Below, one piece after another: positions 8,692 to 17,931 of a stretch of 64,000 nt of DNA. Each line of letters opens with the position of its first letter. Position 1 is the first letter of the stretch. Source of the stretch: Gilliamella sp. wkB308. Lineage in GTDB: Bacteria > Pseudomonadota > Gammaproteobacteria > Enterobacterales > Orbaceae. The position numbers and the translations under genes are program-made. The stretch is taken from the NCBI RefSeq assembly GCF_001690185.1, contig NZ_LZGN01000038.1:434001-498000 (forward strand), read 5' to 3'. The notes under the pieces are model-generated. The model was not told the origin of the DNA and searched no databases. It was given only the letters and a program-made list of their open reading frames with translations.

Positions 8692-9912
8692 ATGCAATAT
8701 TCAACTAAACTTTCAATGTCAACAAAAAAACTTTTAATCATTGCCGGTACTGGCTGGCTGTTTGATGCGATGGATGTTGGTTTACTGTCGTTTATACTTG
8801 CCGCCTTAAAACAAGATTGGGGGTTAAGCCCTGAACAACTTAGCTTAATTGGTAGTGTCAATTCTATCGGTATGGCGATAGGAGCCTTTCTGTTTGGGAT
8901 CTATGCGGATAAAAAAGGACGTAAATCCGCATTTTTATTTACTTTATTAATGTTTAGTATTGCCAGCGGATTAAGTGCATTTGCTTGGGGACTGGCAAGT
9001 CTGCTTATTTTACGTTTTTTTATTGGTATGGGATTAGGCGGTGAATTACCGGTTGCTTCTACTTTAGTAAGCGAAAGTGTCGAGCCTGAACATCGAGGAC
9101 GAATTGTCGTACTACTTGAAAGTTTTTGGGCTGTTGGTTGGATTTTAGCCGCTTTAATCGCTTATTTTCTTATTCCTATTCCGGCAATAGGTTGGCGAGG
9201 GGCGATGATTATTTGCGCTATTCCTGCGTTTTATGCGCTTTACTTACGTTTTAATTTACCGGATTCATCGGCTTATAATAGTTTGAATTTAAATTTAAAA
9301 AAAGAATCGGTAATTAAGAAAGTTAACTCTTTACTTACTTCAGAGTTTCGCCGTTCGACCATCATGTTATGGATAGTATGGTTTTGTGTGGTTTTTTCCT
9401 ATTATGGTATGTTTTTGTGGTTACCTAGTGTCATGATGATGAAAGGGTTTTCCATGATAAAAAGTTTTCAATATATCTTATTAATGACATTTGCGCAGTT
9501 ACCGGGTTATTTTTCGGTTGCTTGGTTGATTGAGCGAGTAAGGCGTAAATGGGTGCTAATCACCTATTTATTAGGTACATTAATCAGTGCTTATTTATTT
9601 GGTAAGGCAGAATCAGTTAATCTTTTACTTGTGTATGGTGCATTATTGTCTTTTTTCAATTTAGGGGCTTGGGGCGCTATGTATGCCTATACTCCAGAAC
9701 AGTATTCTACCAATATTCGTGCAACAGGATCAGGTATTGCCGCTTCGGTTGGACGAATAGGGGGAATATTAGGCCCTCTCATGGTTGGGTTCTTAGTGGC
9801 TAAAGATATTAGTTTAAGTGTGATTTTTAGGATATTTAGCTTATCTATTTTAATGGCAATAATGGCTATTGTGTTATTAGGTAAAGAAACCAAGCAAACA
9901 CCATTAATCTAA
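8692..9912 (+). CDS. MFS transporter (NiaP-like); candidate B6-vitamer carrier
   Basis: This is a 406-residue, 12-helix major facilitator. The N-terminal helix motif GWLFDAMDVGLLSF, the loop 2-3 signature GIYADKKGRK and the loop 4-5 motif GGELPVASTLVSE place it in the family containing NiaP niacin carriers and aromatic-acid:H+ symporters. The EPEHRGR loop and the second-half VRRKW loop are also present. It follows a probable PdxR gene by 44 bases in the same direction, next to PLP synthesis genes. A vitamin substrate (pyridoxine or pyridoxal, or niacin) is therefore plausible, but this is inference from context. Membrane transport is certain; the substrate is not. Confidence 0.85.
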   Translation: MQYSTKLSMSTKKLLIIAGTGWLFDAMDVGLLSFILAALKQDWGLSPEQLSLIGSVNSIGMAIGAFLFGIYADKKGRKSAFLFTLLMFSIASGLSAFAWGLASLLILRFFIGMGLGGELPVASTLVSESVEPEHRGRIVVLLESFWAVGWILAALIAYFLIPIPAIGWRGAMIICAIPAFYALYLRFNLPDSSAYNSLNLNLKKESVIKKVNSLLTSEFRRSTIMLWIVWFCVVFSYYGMFLWLPSVMMMKGFSMIKSFQYILLMTFAQLPGYFSVAWLIERVRRKWVLITYLLGTLISAYLFGKAESVNLLLVYGALLSFFNLGAWGAMYAYTPEQYSTNIRATGSGIAASVGRIGGILGPLMVGFLVAKDISLSVIFRIFSLSILMAIMAIVLLGKETKQTPLI

Positions 9913-10160
9913 CGATTGCCCAAAATGTGAGTTGTATAAATTCAGCGTTGACCTATACTAGTAAAGTCATCCAGTCACTTCGTGTGATAAACATGAAGCG
10001 ATAACACTAAATTTATCTTTAACGTTGTTACCGTTGTTTAAATCTTTTCGTTTTTCATTAGTCAATCTTTAGTCATTAATGAGTTTTATATCATTTAAAC
10101 GTTTTCATTTAAAATCATTAGTATTGCTGTTATTGAAAAATATTGATTCAACTTTAAATT

Positions 10161-10166
10161 AGGAGG
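10161..10166 (+). promoter_or_regulatory. Strong ribosome binding site deciding a TTG start
   Basis: AGGAGG lies five bases before TTG 10172 and there is no in-frame ATG nearby that would leave the first helix intact. It therefore fixes the non-ATG start of the SemiSWEET gene. Confidence 0.75.
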
Positions 10167-10171
10167 TCATT

Positions 10172-10435
10172 TTGTATCTTTCAGCAAAAGCTTTCCATTA
10201 TCTGGGTATTATTGCAACCATTGCTTCACTGGGTATGTACATTTCTTATATTCCACAAATCATTGATAATTTACAGGGAATGAAATCAAATCCTACTCAG
10301 CCGTTAGCTGCAGCAATCAACTGTTCCTTATGGGTCAGTTATGGTCTTTTGCGTGAAAAAAAGGATTGGCCTATTGCGATAGCGAATTCACCAGGGGTAA
10401 TTTTTGGTCTCATCGCTTTTTTTACCGCCTTATAA
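10172..10435 (+). CDS. SemiSWEET sugar transporter (PQ-loop/MtN3 family)
   Basis: An 87-residue protein of three membrane helices, the length of a bacterial SemiSWEET. Two copies make one sugar channel that alternates access without energy coupling. The PQ motif of helix 1 is in MYISYIPQIIDN, and the helix 3 region ANSPGVIFGLIAFF is typical. NCSLWVSYGLL corresponds to the conserved asparagine/tryptophan helix lining the sugar pocket. Known members carry sucrose or glucose; the substrate here is not readable. Translation starts at TTG behind a perfect AGGAGG. The gene is isolated, with about 260 empty bases before it. Confidence 0.88.
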   Translation: MYLSAKAFHYLGIIATIASLGMYISYIPQIIDNLQGMKSNPTQPLAAAINCSLWVSYGLLREKKDWPIAIANSPGVIFGLIAFFTAL

Positions 10436-10886
10436 TTGTCAATGAAAGCGGAAGTATTTGCTTCTGCTCATTTATCTGACCCTTCCTTTTTCATCTATTT
10501 AATCCGTCTTAATTTAGCCTAATTTTAACAATTTAATACTTGATTTTTTCTTTAAAATAATATCATTTTTGGGGTCGTTTATTATTTAATCTGAATGATA
10601 AACCTTTAATAATCAATTAAATAAAGAGTTATCAACAGGTTTGTTAAATACTTATCAAATAGTACAGTGCATAATTTTGATGTTACTCACAGCATCAATA
10701 ATTATATTTAAAAGTTACTGCCTGTCCGATTATTCGTTTACCTATTTCAAAATTGTATTTGAGTTTATTTGTCTTAAAATCTGCTAAGATAAATATATGG
10801 CAAAGTTAATCGTTATCATTTAATAAGTAATTATAACAATTTGATTTATTATATTTTAATTTCATAGAATATTATTAAGGAAATAG
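10436..10886. other. Intergenic stretch, no gene seen
   Basis: This 451-base AT-rich gap follows the SemiSWEET gene. An 8-bp hairpin (agcggaag / cttctgct, 10447-10468) close to the SemiSWEET stop may end transcription, but no T tract follows directly. The rest has stop codons in all frames at short intervals. No tRNA, repeat or clear promoter was recognised beyond AT-rich sequence before 10887. Confidence 0.5.
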
Positions 10887-11222
10887 ATGAAAAAAGTGGT
10901 TTCTGTTTTGATGATATGTATGCCAACATTTGCGCTGGCATCAAATTGTGACGCTATTTATACCGATATTGCTGAAAAAATCGAAAATAATGGTGTAAAA
11001 ACATCTGACTATATTTTAAAAATTTCACCCACTGATATTGCTGATCAAGTTGAAGGCAAAATTGTTGGCTCCTGTGATACTGGAAAGAAAAAAATTATTT
11101 ATCTTCGTTTAAATAATCAAACAGAGAATTTTTCAGATTTACCATCAGAATTAGATTCTGGGGTCATTGAGTGTAAAAAGCAAGATGATTTGAAGCAAAG
11201 CGCAGAAAACAAAATTGAATGA
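10887..11222 (+). CDS. Exported DUF1161 family protein
   Basis: A 111-residue protein with a clear signal peptide (about residues 1-18, ALAS^NC). The family pattern is C-x(2)-IYTDIAEKIENNGVK, followed by VEGKIVGSCDTGKKKIIYLR, where the two cysteines (N20CDAI and GSCD) are conserved and likely bonded in the periplasm. A C-terminal tail with a third cysteine (ECKKQDD) extends beyond the usual domain. DUF1161 proteins are small periplasmic proteins of unknown function. GAAATAG precedes the ATG as a weak ribosome site (aaggaaat, 10877-10884). No operon partners. Confidence 0.72.
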   Translation: MKKVVSVLMICMPTFALASNCDAIYTDIAEKIENNGVKTSDYILKISPTDIADQVEGKIVGSCDTGKKKIIYLRLNNQTENFSDLPSELDSGVIECKKQDDLKQSAENKIE

Positions 11223-11344
11223 ACAACGTGAATAATTGTTCAGGAATAAAGTTACGTTAAGCGGCGATTTCAAGCAGGTAATTTTTCTAATCAGAAGTGA
11301 GTAATATCTCTTCTACTATGAAAATAGAAGAGATAATCACTACA

Positions 11345-12337
11345 TTATAATAAATTAGTGTAATTTTGATGAGTTACATCGTTCCAAACACTTGCTTGTA
11401 CTTGTCCAATATGTTTTTGTTGTAAAAGTAGCATCGCTAAACGAGATTGACCAATTCCACCCCCTATAGTTTGAAGTAGATCACCATCAACTAAAGCTTT
11501 ATGCCACGCATATTGTAAACGGTCTTCATCATTGGTTGCTTTTAATTGGCGCTTCAACGCTTCTGGATTAACTCGAATTCCCATAGACGAAATTTCAAAC
11601 GCACTATTTAAAATTGGATTCCAAACTAAAATATCGCCATTTAAACCTTTTGAACCCATTTCATTATCGCTACTCCAATCATCATAGTCCGGTGCACGTA
11701 CATCGTGTTTTTCATTGTTAGACAAATCACCACCTATACCGATTAGGAACACTGCACCAAGCTCTTTTGTGATGGCATTTTCACGTTCTTTAGGTGATAA
11801 ATCAGGGTAACGTTTTAATAATTGCTCGCTATCGATAAAAGTAATCGATTCGGGTAAAAATCGTGATAGATGATATTTATCGGATACGGCACTTTCAGTC
11901 GCTTTGATGGCGGCATAGATCTTTTCAACAGTTTGCTTTAAATACCCTATATTACGATCTTCCGATCGCATTACTTTCTCCCAATCCCATTGGTCAACAT
12001 AAACAGAGTGAATAGGGGAGAGTTGATCTTCGTCGGGTCGTAATGCTTTCATATTCGTGTACAAACCTTCGCCGACAGGGAAATGATGCATACTTAATAT
12101 TTTTCGTTTCCATTTTGCCAGCGAATGAACGACTTCAAATTGTGATTGAGGAATAGCTTTAACTTTAACTTGAACGGCTTTTTCGGTTCCCGATAAATTG
12201 TCTTGTATCCCATCACCTACTTGACTTAATATGGGTGCTTGCACTTCAATAAGCGATAAGTTTTTTGCTAATTGTTCAGCAAAAAATTGTTTTACAAAAC
12301 TGATACGTTGTTGTTGTTCTTTAAATGATATCGTCAT
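11345..12337 (-). CDS. asnA: Aspartate-ammonia ligase AsnA
   Basis: AsnA makes asparagine from aspartate, ammonia and ATP, with AMP and PPi as products. At 330 residues it has E. coli length. Family motifs are visible: the N-terminal [16 protein letters not shown], the active-site [36 protein letters not shown], and the C-terminal [14 protein letters not shown], which belongs to the class-II aminoacyl-tRNA-synthetase-like fold. In E. coli the gene is divergent from its activator asnC; no asnC is next to it here, so its control is not evident from the sequence. Confidence 0.97.
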   Translation of the reverse strand: MTISFKEQQQRISFVKQFFAEQLAKNLSLIEVQAPILSQVGDGIQDNLSGTEKAVQVKVKAIPQSQFEVVHSLAKWKRKILSMHHFPVGEGLYTNMKALRPDEDQLSPIHSVYVDQWDWEKVMRSEDRNIGYLKQTVEKIYAAIKATESAVSDKYHLSRFLPESITFIDSEQLLKRYPDLSPKERENAITKELGAVFLIGIGGDLSNNEKHDVRAPDYDDWSSDNEMGSKGLNGDILVWNPILNSAFEISSMGIRVNPEALKRQLKATNDEDRLQYAWHKALVDGDLLQTIGGGIGQSRLAMLLLQQKHIGQVQASVWNDVTHQNYTNLL

Positions 12338-12578
12338 GTTTACTCTTCAATTATTAGTTAATCCAGATAGCTAAATTAAACTAGAAAATAAAAATATGCA
12401 AGTTAGAACATATCGGCACTTTTTCAAAAATACAAAGCAAAAAAGTTAACGAGTTTAGTTTGGACTTTTCATCGATGATAGGATCCGACATTTAATGTAA
12501 AAACTAAAATTAAATCGCCCAATAAGACAATATATTAGGCAATATTTTAATAACACCAGTAAAAGATAATTGGGTTAG

Positions 12579-12992
12579 TTATTGATTAATATAGGTGGTA
12601 ATAATATTCGCTAAATTTGGCTTTTGCCATTTCGCAGTCAACACAAAATTAGGTACTTTAAATGGATATCGTTTATTTTCAGTAGTCGTAAATTCAAATT
12701 TGCTGTTAATCCAACCTTTTTTGAATGTCATATTTGAAATTGATGTCATCGGTATTTGGAGAACATTATAAGTAAAATCTCCTGTTACAGTTAAACCTAT
12801 TAAAATAATTTCATTGGAATCAAAATAAATAAGATAATTTTTAATATCTAAAACAGCTAATTCCTGATAAAGTGCAAATTTCCAAAATTTTGGGTTGATA
12901 CAACCATAAATTACTGATGAGCTGTTAAAATTGGGTAATTCAAATTTTTCAAATAATGCGTTTATGTTTTCTAACTTTAAGCCTTCGTTCAT
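12579..12992 (-). CDS. Hypothetical protein, possible PH-like beta-rich fold
   Basis: I do not recognise this 137-residue protein. It has no signal peptide or membrane helix. After a short helical start it alternates hydrophobic strands (YLIYFDSNEIILIGL, YNVLQIPMTSISNMTFKKG, SKFEFTTTENKRYPFKV) and ends in a helix (KPNLANIITTYINQ). Strand spacing with a final helix resembles bacterial pleckstrin-homology-like (YokE/bPH) domains, which is a guess. It is flanked by AT-rich gaps on both sides and probably transcribed alone. Codon use looks like the neighbours' but richer in AT. Confidence 0.6.
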   Translation of the reverse strand: MNEGLKLENINALFEKFELPNFNSSSVIYGCINPKFWKFALYQELAVLDIKNYLIYFDSNEIILIGLTVTGDFTYNVLQIPMTSISNMTFKKGWINSKFEFTTTENKRYPFKVPNFVLTAKWQKPNLANIITTYINQ

Positions 12993-13144
12993 GTTAATAT
13001 TCCTTATGTATCGAGAATTTATTTTAAGCTGTTATTGAAAAGATTAATTTTTTATCTTATATACTGTTTAATGTTGATTCTAAGGATTTTCGTATTTTAC
13101 TATAATAGAATGTTTCATAATACTACACAGTAGTGAAATAATTG

Positions 13145-13277
13145 TTATATTTTTTCGTTTCTTACCATAGGTAACATTCTCTTTTTCAAAAAATTTTGCA
13201 AGGATTTTATAGCTGAAGTTTTAGATTCTGAATCTGTTTTAATATCAGCTTCTATTTCTGCATAATATAAACCGTTT
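13145..13277 (-). pseudogene. Possible remnant of a coding sequence
   Basis: On the minus strand a frame of about 43 codons is open between two stops. It reads NGLYYAEIEADIKTDSES and then a lysine-rich helix, SAIKSLQNFLKK. The composition is protein-like (balanced charged residues, amphipathic helix), but it has no start codon where expected and nothing upstream continues it. It sits between lipA and an orphan gene. It may be the last trace of a deleted gene, or chance. Confidence 0.25.
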
Positions 13278-13287
13278 TTTTAATTTA

Positions 13288-14247
13288 TTACTTCACTTCT
13301 TTACCCATAGCCTGTAAATCAGCATGATAAGATGAACGGACAAAGGGACCACATGCAGCATGAGTAAATCCCATATTTAAGGCAATTTGTTTTAGTTCAT
13401 CAAATTCTGATGGTGATACATAACGCTCAACAGGAAGATGATATTTACTTGGTTGTAAATATTGCCCTAAGGTTAACATTGTCACACCATGACTACGTAA
13501 ATCTTTTAAGACTTGAATAAGTTCTTCATTTGTTTCACCCAAACCAACCATTAAGCCCGATTTTGTTGGAATATCGGGATGTTTTTCTTTAAAGGCTTCT
13601 AATAACTTTAAAGAGCCTTCATAGCTAGCCCCTGGGCGTATTTTTTTGTATAAACGAGGAATGTTTTCAAGATTATGATTGAATACATCGGGTGGATTTT
13701 GACTTAAAACTTCGACAGCTTCATCTATGCAGCCTCGAAAGTCAGGTGTTAAGGTTTCGACTTTAATAGTTGGGCTGAATGCGCGAATCTCTTTAGTACA
13801 TGCTGCAAAATGACTTGCACCACCATCTTTTAAGTCGTCTCGGTCAACCGAGGTAATAACCACATAGCGCAATCTCATTTCTTGAATTGTTTTAGCAAGT
13901 TTAATGGGTTCTTCGTGGTCTGGTGGTAATGGTCTACCGTGCGCAACATCACAAAATGGGCAACGGCGTGTACATATATCACCTAAAATCATGAAAGTAG
14001 CCGTTCCGTGATTAAAACATTCCGCTAAATTTGGACAAGAAGCTTCTTCACAAACCGAATGTAAGCCATGTTTGCGCATAGTGTTTTTTATATGCGCAAT
14101 ATTATCGCTGTTAGCGGATAATTTAATTCTCATCCATTCAGGTTTTTTTAAGGGGGCAGAATCTTCCACCGTAATAGTTGGAATTAAACGTGTTTTATCT
14201 GCATCACGGTATTTTGAGCTTCGGATTATTGGTTCATCATTTTGCAT
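13288..14247 (-). CDS. lipA: Lipoyl synthase LipA
   Basis: LipA is a radical-SAM enzyme that inserts two sulfurs into octanoyl groups on lipoyl domains. The 319 residues carry the auxiliary iron-sulfur cluster cysteines C66, C71 and C77 ([12 protein letters not shown]) and the radical-SAM triad C92, C96 and C99 (CTRRCPFC). The C-terminal serine ligand motif RSSYHAD is also present. It lies 9 bases downstream of lipB on the same strand. The divergent neighbour is the pyruvate dehydrogenase operon, whose E2 is a main target. All catalytic residues are intact. Confidence 0.98.
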   Translation of the reverse strand: MQNDEPIIRSSKYRDADKTRLIPTITVEDSAPLKKPEWMRIKLSANSDNIAHIKNTMRKHGLHSVCEEASCPNLAECFNHGTATFMILGDICTRRCPFCDVAHGRPLPPDHEEPIKLAKTIQEMRLRYVVITSVDRDDLKDGGASHFAACTKEIRAFSPTIKVETLTPDFRGCIDEAVEVLSQNPPDVFNHNLENIPRLYKKIRPGASYEGSLKLLEAFKEKHPDIPTKSGLMVGLGETNEELIQVLKDLRSHGVTMLTLGQYLQPSKYHLPVERYVSPSEFDELKQIALNMGFTHAACGPFVRSSYHADLQAMGKEVK

Positions 14248-14256
14248 AATTTTATC

Positions 14257-14877
14257 TTATTGATTTTTTAACTGGCTAATAAAGTTATCCGTTAATTGTT
14301 GTTTAATAACTTTGAGATCGATTGATGTGACATAGTCTTTTAATTGTGTCATTTGCAATCCAGCATAGCCACAAGGATTAATATAAGTAAAGGGAGTAAG
14401 ATCCATATCAATATTTAAAGCAAGTCCATGCAAAGTGCAACCACGTTGAATGTGTAAACCAAGTGAACAGATTTTTTTTGTATCAATATAGACGCCAGGT
14501 GCATCGGGTTTGGCATAGGCTATGATATCATAATGAGCTAAAGTTTGTATGACACTATTTTCCAGATAACTGACTATATCACGAATACCAAGTTTGGCTC
14601 TTTTTAAGTCAAACAAAATATACATAATTTGCTGGCCGGGAGCATGGTAGGTGATTTGACCGCCTCGGTCAGTTTGTACAACAGGTATATTAGTTTGTTT
14701 AAGTAAGTGTTCAGGTTTACCCACTTTACCTTGAGTAAAAACAGCATTATGTTCGACAAGCCAGATTTGATCTGGCGATTGATTATCACGACGTTGAGTA
14801 TATTCATGCATGGCTTGATAAGTTTGCATGTAAGGTTGTAGGTTCAAATCTTTGATAATGATGTCTTTGTTTATCAT
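14257..14877 (-). CDS. lipB: Octanoyl-[ACP]:protein octanoyltransferase LipB
   Basis: LipB moves octanoate from acyl carrier protein to lipoyl-domain lysines, the first step of de novo lipoate attachment. The 206 residues contain the Cys/Lys dyad at C169 (INPCGY) and K135 (KKICSLG), with the family signatures [13 protein letters not shown] and [11 protein letters not shown]. It is the first gene of a lipB-lipA pair. The ybeD gene that precedes lipB in enterobacteria is absent. The start at ATG 14877 gives the expected N-terminus before the DLNLQPY segment. Confidence 0.97.
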   Translation of the reverse strand: MINKDIIIKDLNLQPYMQTYQAMHEYTQRRDNQSPDQIWLVEHNAVFTQGKVGKPEHLLKQTNIPVVQTDRGGQITYHAPGQQIMYILFDLKRAKLGIRDIVSYLENSVIQTLAHYDIIAYAKPDAPGVYIDTKKICSLGLHIQRGCTLHGLALNIDMDLTPFTYINPCGYAGLQMTQLKDYVTSIDLKVIKQQLTDNFISQLKNQ

Positions 14878-15252
14878 GCTTGTTTTTTCAATCTCTACGT
14901 TACATTGCTTTAAAATTTACATTTATATAGCAGATTTTACTATAGCTTGACAACCTATGCTTGAACAAGGTATAACCATATAGATAATTCTCTAGTTTTT
15001 CACTTCTTAAAAATTCTTTTATATCAATTAAATATATGTTCAAAGCAATATTTATTGGAATGGTTGATTAATTTGATAGGAATTAACATTCTTTTATAAA
15101 CTCAGGTTTACTTTACTTTTTTTGTGAAAATGGCAGACTGATATTAGTAAAGCTCCATAGTGCAGAATTGAAGCTTATATATTTAGTTATGCTTTTGTGA
15201 TAGCTAAGGATAGCAAAAACTGCATTTTTTTTAACAAAAAAGAGGTTTTTAT
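14878..15252. other. lipB-aceE divergent intergenic region
   Basis: The 375 bases between the divergent lipB and aceE genes must hold both promoters. For aceE, TTGACA (14947) and TATAAC (14971) are the best pair seen. I found no PdhR-type AATTGGT/ACCAATT box and no pdhR gene, which precedes aceE in enterobacteria. No open frame or RNA gene was recognised. Confidence 0.5.
14947..14976 (+). promoter_or_regulatory. Candidate sigma-70 promoter for aceE
   Basis: TTGACA at 14947-14952 and TATAAC at 14971-14976 are separated by 18 bases. Transcription would begin near 14983, giving a leader of about 270 bases before aceE. A nearer promoter cannot be excluded. Confidence 0.4.
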
Positions 15253-17919
15253 ATGTCGGACATGCAAATGAATGATATCGATCCATTTGAAACGCAAGAT
15301 TGGCTTAAAAGTATCGAGTCAATTATCCGTGAAGAAGGTATCGAACGTGCTCAGTACATTATCGAACAAATAGTCAACAAAGCGAGAGATGGTGGAGTTC
15401 CACTACTTTTCGGTTCTTCAACAAGTAATTATATCAATACCATTCCAGTAGAAGAACAACCTGCTTATCCAGGGGACTGGGAGATTGAAAGGCGCATTCG
15501 TTCAATTGTTCGTTGGAATGCTATCATGATGGTATTACGAGCATCTAAAAAGGATTTAGAGCTTGGCGGTCATATGGCTTCATTCCAATCGGCAGCCACT
15601 TTTTATGAAGTCTGTTTTAACCACTTCTTCCGTGCACGCAACGATAAAGATGGTGGTGACTTGGTCTACTTCCAAGGTCACATTTCACCGGGTATCTATT
15701 CTCGTGCTTTCATCGAAGGACGTTTGACTGAAGAACAATTAGATAACTTCCGTCAAGAAATTCATGGTAGAGGTTTACCATCTTATCCGCATCCTAAATT
15801 GTTACCAGAATTTTGGCAATTCCCAACGGTATCAATGGGATTAGGGCCGGTAAGTGCTATTTATCAAGCTCGCTTCTTAAAATATTTAAATCATCGTGGA
15901 CTAAAAGATACCTCTGAACAAACCGTTTACGCTTTCTTAGGTGATGGTGAAATGGATGAGCCAGAATCTAAAGGTGCAATCACGGTGGCAACCCGTGAAA
16001 AATTGGATAATTTAGTATTTGTTGTCAACTGTAACTTACAAAGACTTGATGGTCCAGTAACAGGTAATGGTAAGATTATCAACGAACTTGAAGGTATTTT
16101 TGCTGGCGCAGGTTGGAATGTTATCAAAGTGCTTTGGGGTGATCGTTGGGATAAATTATTACAAAAAGATAAATCAGGTAAATTGATTCGTTTAATGAAC
16201 GAAACACTTGACGGTGACTATCAAACTTTCAAATCAAAAGATGGTGCTTATGTGCGTGAGCATTTCTTTGGTAAATATCCTGAAACGGCTGAATTAGTAA
16301 AAGACATGAGCGATGAAGAAATCTTCAGACTCAACCGTGGTGGTCAAGATCCAGAGAAGATGTTTGCTGCATTTAGTCGTGCCAAAGAGACTAAAGATCG
16401 TCCTACCGTGATTTTAGCGCATACTATTAAAGGCTATGGTATGGGTGAAGCGGCTGAAGGTAAAAATATCGCTCACCAAGTGAAAAAAATGAATATGGAC
16501 GGCGTTCGTCATGTTCGTGATTTCTTTAACATCCCGGTTAATGATGAATCACTTGAAAAATTACCTTACATTAAATTTGAAGAACATACACCAGAATATA
16601 AATATATTCATGAACGTCGCCAAGCATTACATGGTTATGTACCTTCACGATTAACTAAATTCTCAGGCACAGTGTCAATTCCACCATTAAGTGAATTTGC
16701 ACCACTTTTAGAAGAGCAATCAAAAGAAATTTCGACCACTATTGCTTTTGTTCGTGCGCTTAACATCATGCTTAAAGATAAAGAACTTGCTCCACGTTTA
16801 GTGCCAATTTTAGCAGATGAAGCAAGAACATTTGGTATGGAAGGCTTATTCCGTCAAATTGGTATCTATAATCCACACGGTCAACAATATACGCCACAAG
16901 ACAAAGAACAAGTGGCTTATTATCGTGAAGACGAAAAAGGACAAATTCTACAAGAAGGGATTAATGAATGTGGTGCAACTGCTTCATGGCTTGCAGCGGC
17001 AACATCTTACAGTACCAACGACTTACCAATGATTCCATTCTATATTTACTACTCAATGTTTGGTTTCCAACGTATTGGTGATTTAATGTGGGCTGCTGGG
17101 GATCAACAAGCACGTGGATTTATGATTGGTGGCACTTCAGGACGAACAACATTAAATGGTGAGGGTCTACAACACCAAGACGGTCACAGTCATATTCAAT
17201 CTTTAACCATTCCTAATTGTATTTCATATGATCCAGCTTACGCTTATGAAGTAGCGGTGATTATGCAAGATGGTTTACGCCGTATGTATGGTGAGCAAGA
17301 AAATGTTTACTATTACATTACCACACTAAATGAAAACTATGCACAACCAGCAATGCCAGAAGGTGTTGAAGACGGTATTCGTCGTGGTATCTATAAACTC
17401 GATACGGTTAAAGGTAAAAAAGGTAGTCCAACTGTTCAATTATTAGGTTCAGGGGCAATTTTACGTCATGTTCGTGAAGCGGCAGAAATTTTGGCTAAAG
17501 ATTACGGCATTGGATCCGATGTATATAGTGTTACTTCGTTCACTGAATTGGCTCGTGAAGGTCAAGATTGTGAGCGTTATAACATGTTACATCCAAGTGA
17601 AAAACCAAAAGTACCTTATGTAACACAAATTATGAATAATAACCCAGCAGTGGTTTCAACAGACTATATGAAACTGTTTGCTGAGCAAATCCGTGCCTTT
17701 GTACCTGCAGAAAGTTACAGAGTACTTGGTACAGATGGTTTTGGTCGCAGTGATAGCCGTGAAAACTTACGCCATCATTTTGAAGTGGATGCATCTTATG
17801 TTGTTGTCGCAGCATTAGGTGAGCTTGCTAAACGTGGTGATATTAAAGCCAGCGTTGTTGATGAAGCGATTAAAAAGTTTGAAATCAATGCTGACAAATT
17901 AAACCCACGTATTGCATAA
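15253..17919 (+). CDS. aceE: Pyruvate dehydrogenase E1 component AceE
   Basis: Homodimeric E1 decarboxylates pyruvate with thiamine diphosphate and acetylates the lipoyl groups of AceF. The 888 residues match E. coli (887). The TPP motif GDGEMDEPESKG begins near residue 231 and ends at VVNCN; GHISPGIYSRAF and HIQSLTIPNC are family signatures. The ribosome site AAGAGG (15240-15245) precedes the ATG. It leads the aceE-aceF-lpd operon, with a 12-base gap to aceF. The sequence shows no frameshift or missing motif. Confidence 0.98.
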   Translation: MSDMQMNDIDPFETQDWLKSIESIIREEGIERAQYIIEQIVNKARDGGVPLLFGSSTSNYINTIPVEEQPAYPGDWEIERRIRSIVRWNAIMMVLRASKKDLELGGHMASFQSAATFYEVCFNHFFRARNDKDGGDLVYFQGHISPGIYSRAFIEGRLTEEQLDNFRQEIHGRGLPSYPHPKLLPEFWQFPTVSMGLGPVSAIYQARFLKYLNHRGLKDTSEQTVYAFLGDGEMDEPESKGAITVATREKLDNLVFVVNCNLQRLDGPVTGNGKIINELEGIFAGAGWNVIKVLWGDRWDKLLQKDKSGKLIRLMNETLDGDYQTFKSKDGAYVREHFFGKYPETAELVKDMSDEEIFRLNRGGQDPEKMFAAFSRAKETKDRPTVILAHTIKGYGMGEAAEGKNIAHQVKKMNMDGVRHVRDFFNIPVNDESLEKLPYIKFEEHTPEYKYIHERRQALHGYVPSRLTKFSGTVSIPPLSEFAPLLEEQSKEISTTIAFVRALNIMLKDKELAPRLVPILADEARTFGMEGLFRQIGIYNPHGQQYTPQDKEQVAYYREDEKGQILQEGINECGATASWLAAATSYSTNDLPMIPFYIYYSMFGFQRIGDLMWAAGDQQARGFMIGGTSGRTTLNGEGLQHQDGHSHIQSLTIPNCISYDPAYAYEVAVIMQDGLRRMYGEQENVYYYITTLNENYAQPAMPEGVEDGIRRGIYKLDTVKGKKGSPTVQLLGSGAILRHVREAAEILAKDYGIGSDVYSVTSFTELAREGQDCERYNMLHPSEKPKVPYVTQIMNNNPAVVSTDYMKLFAEQIRAFVPAESYRVLGTDGFGRSDSRENLRHHFEVDASYVVVAALGELAKRGDIKASVVDEAIKKFEINADKLNPRIA

Positions 17920-17931
17920 GAGGTAACCAAC

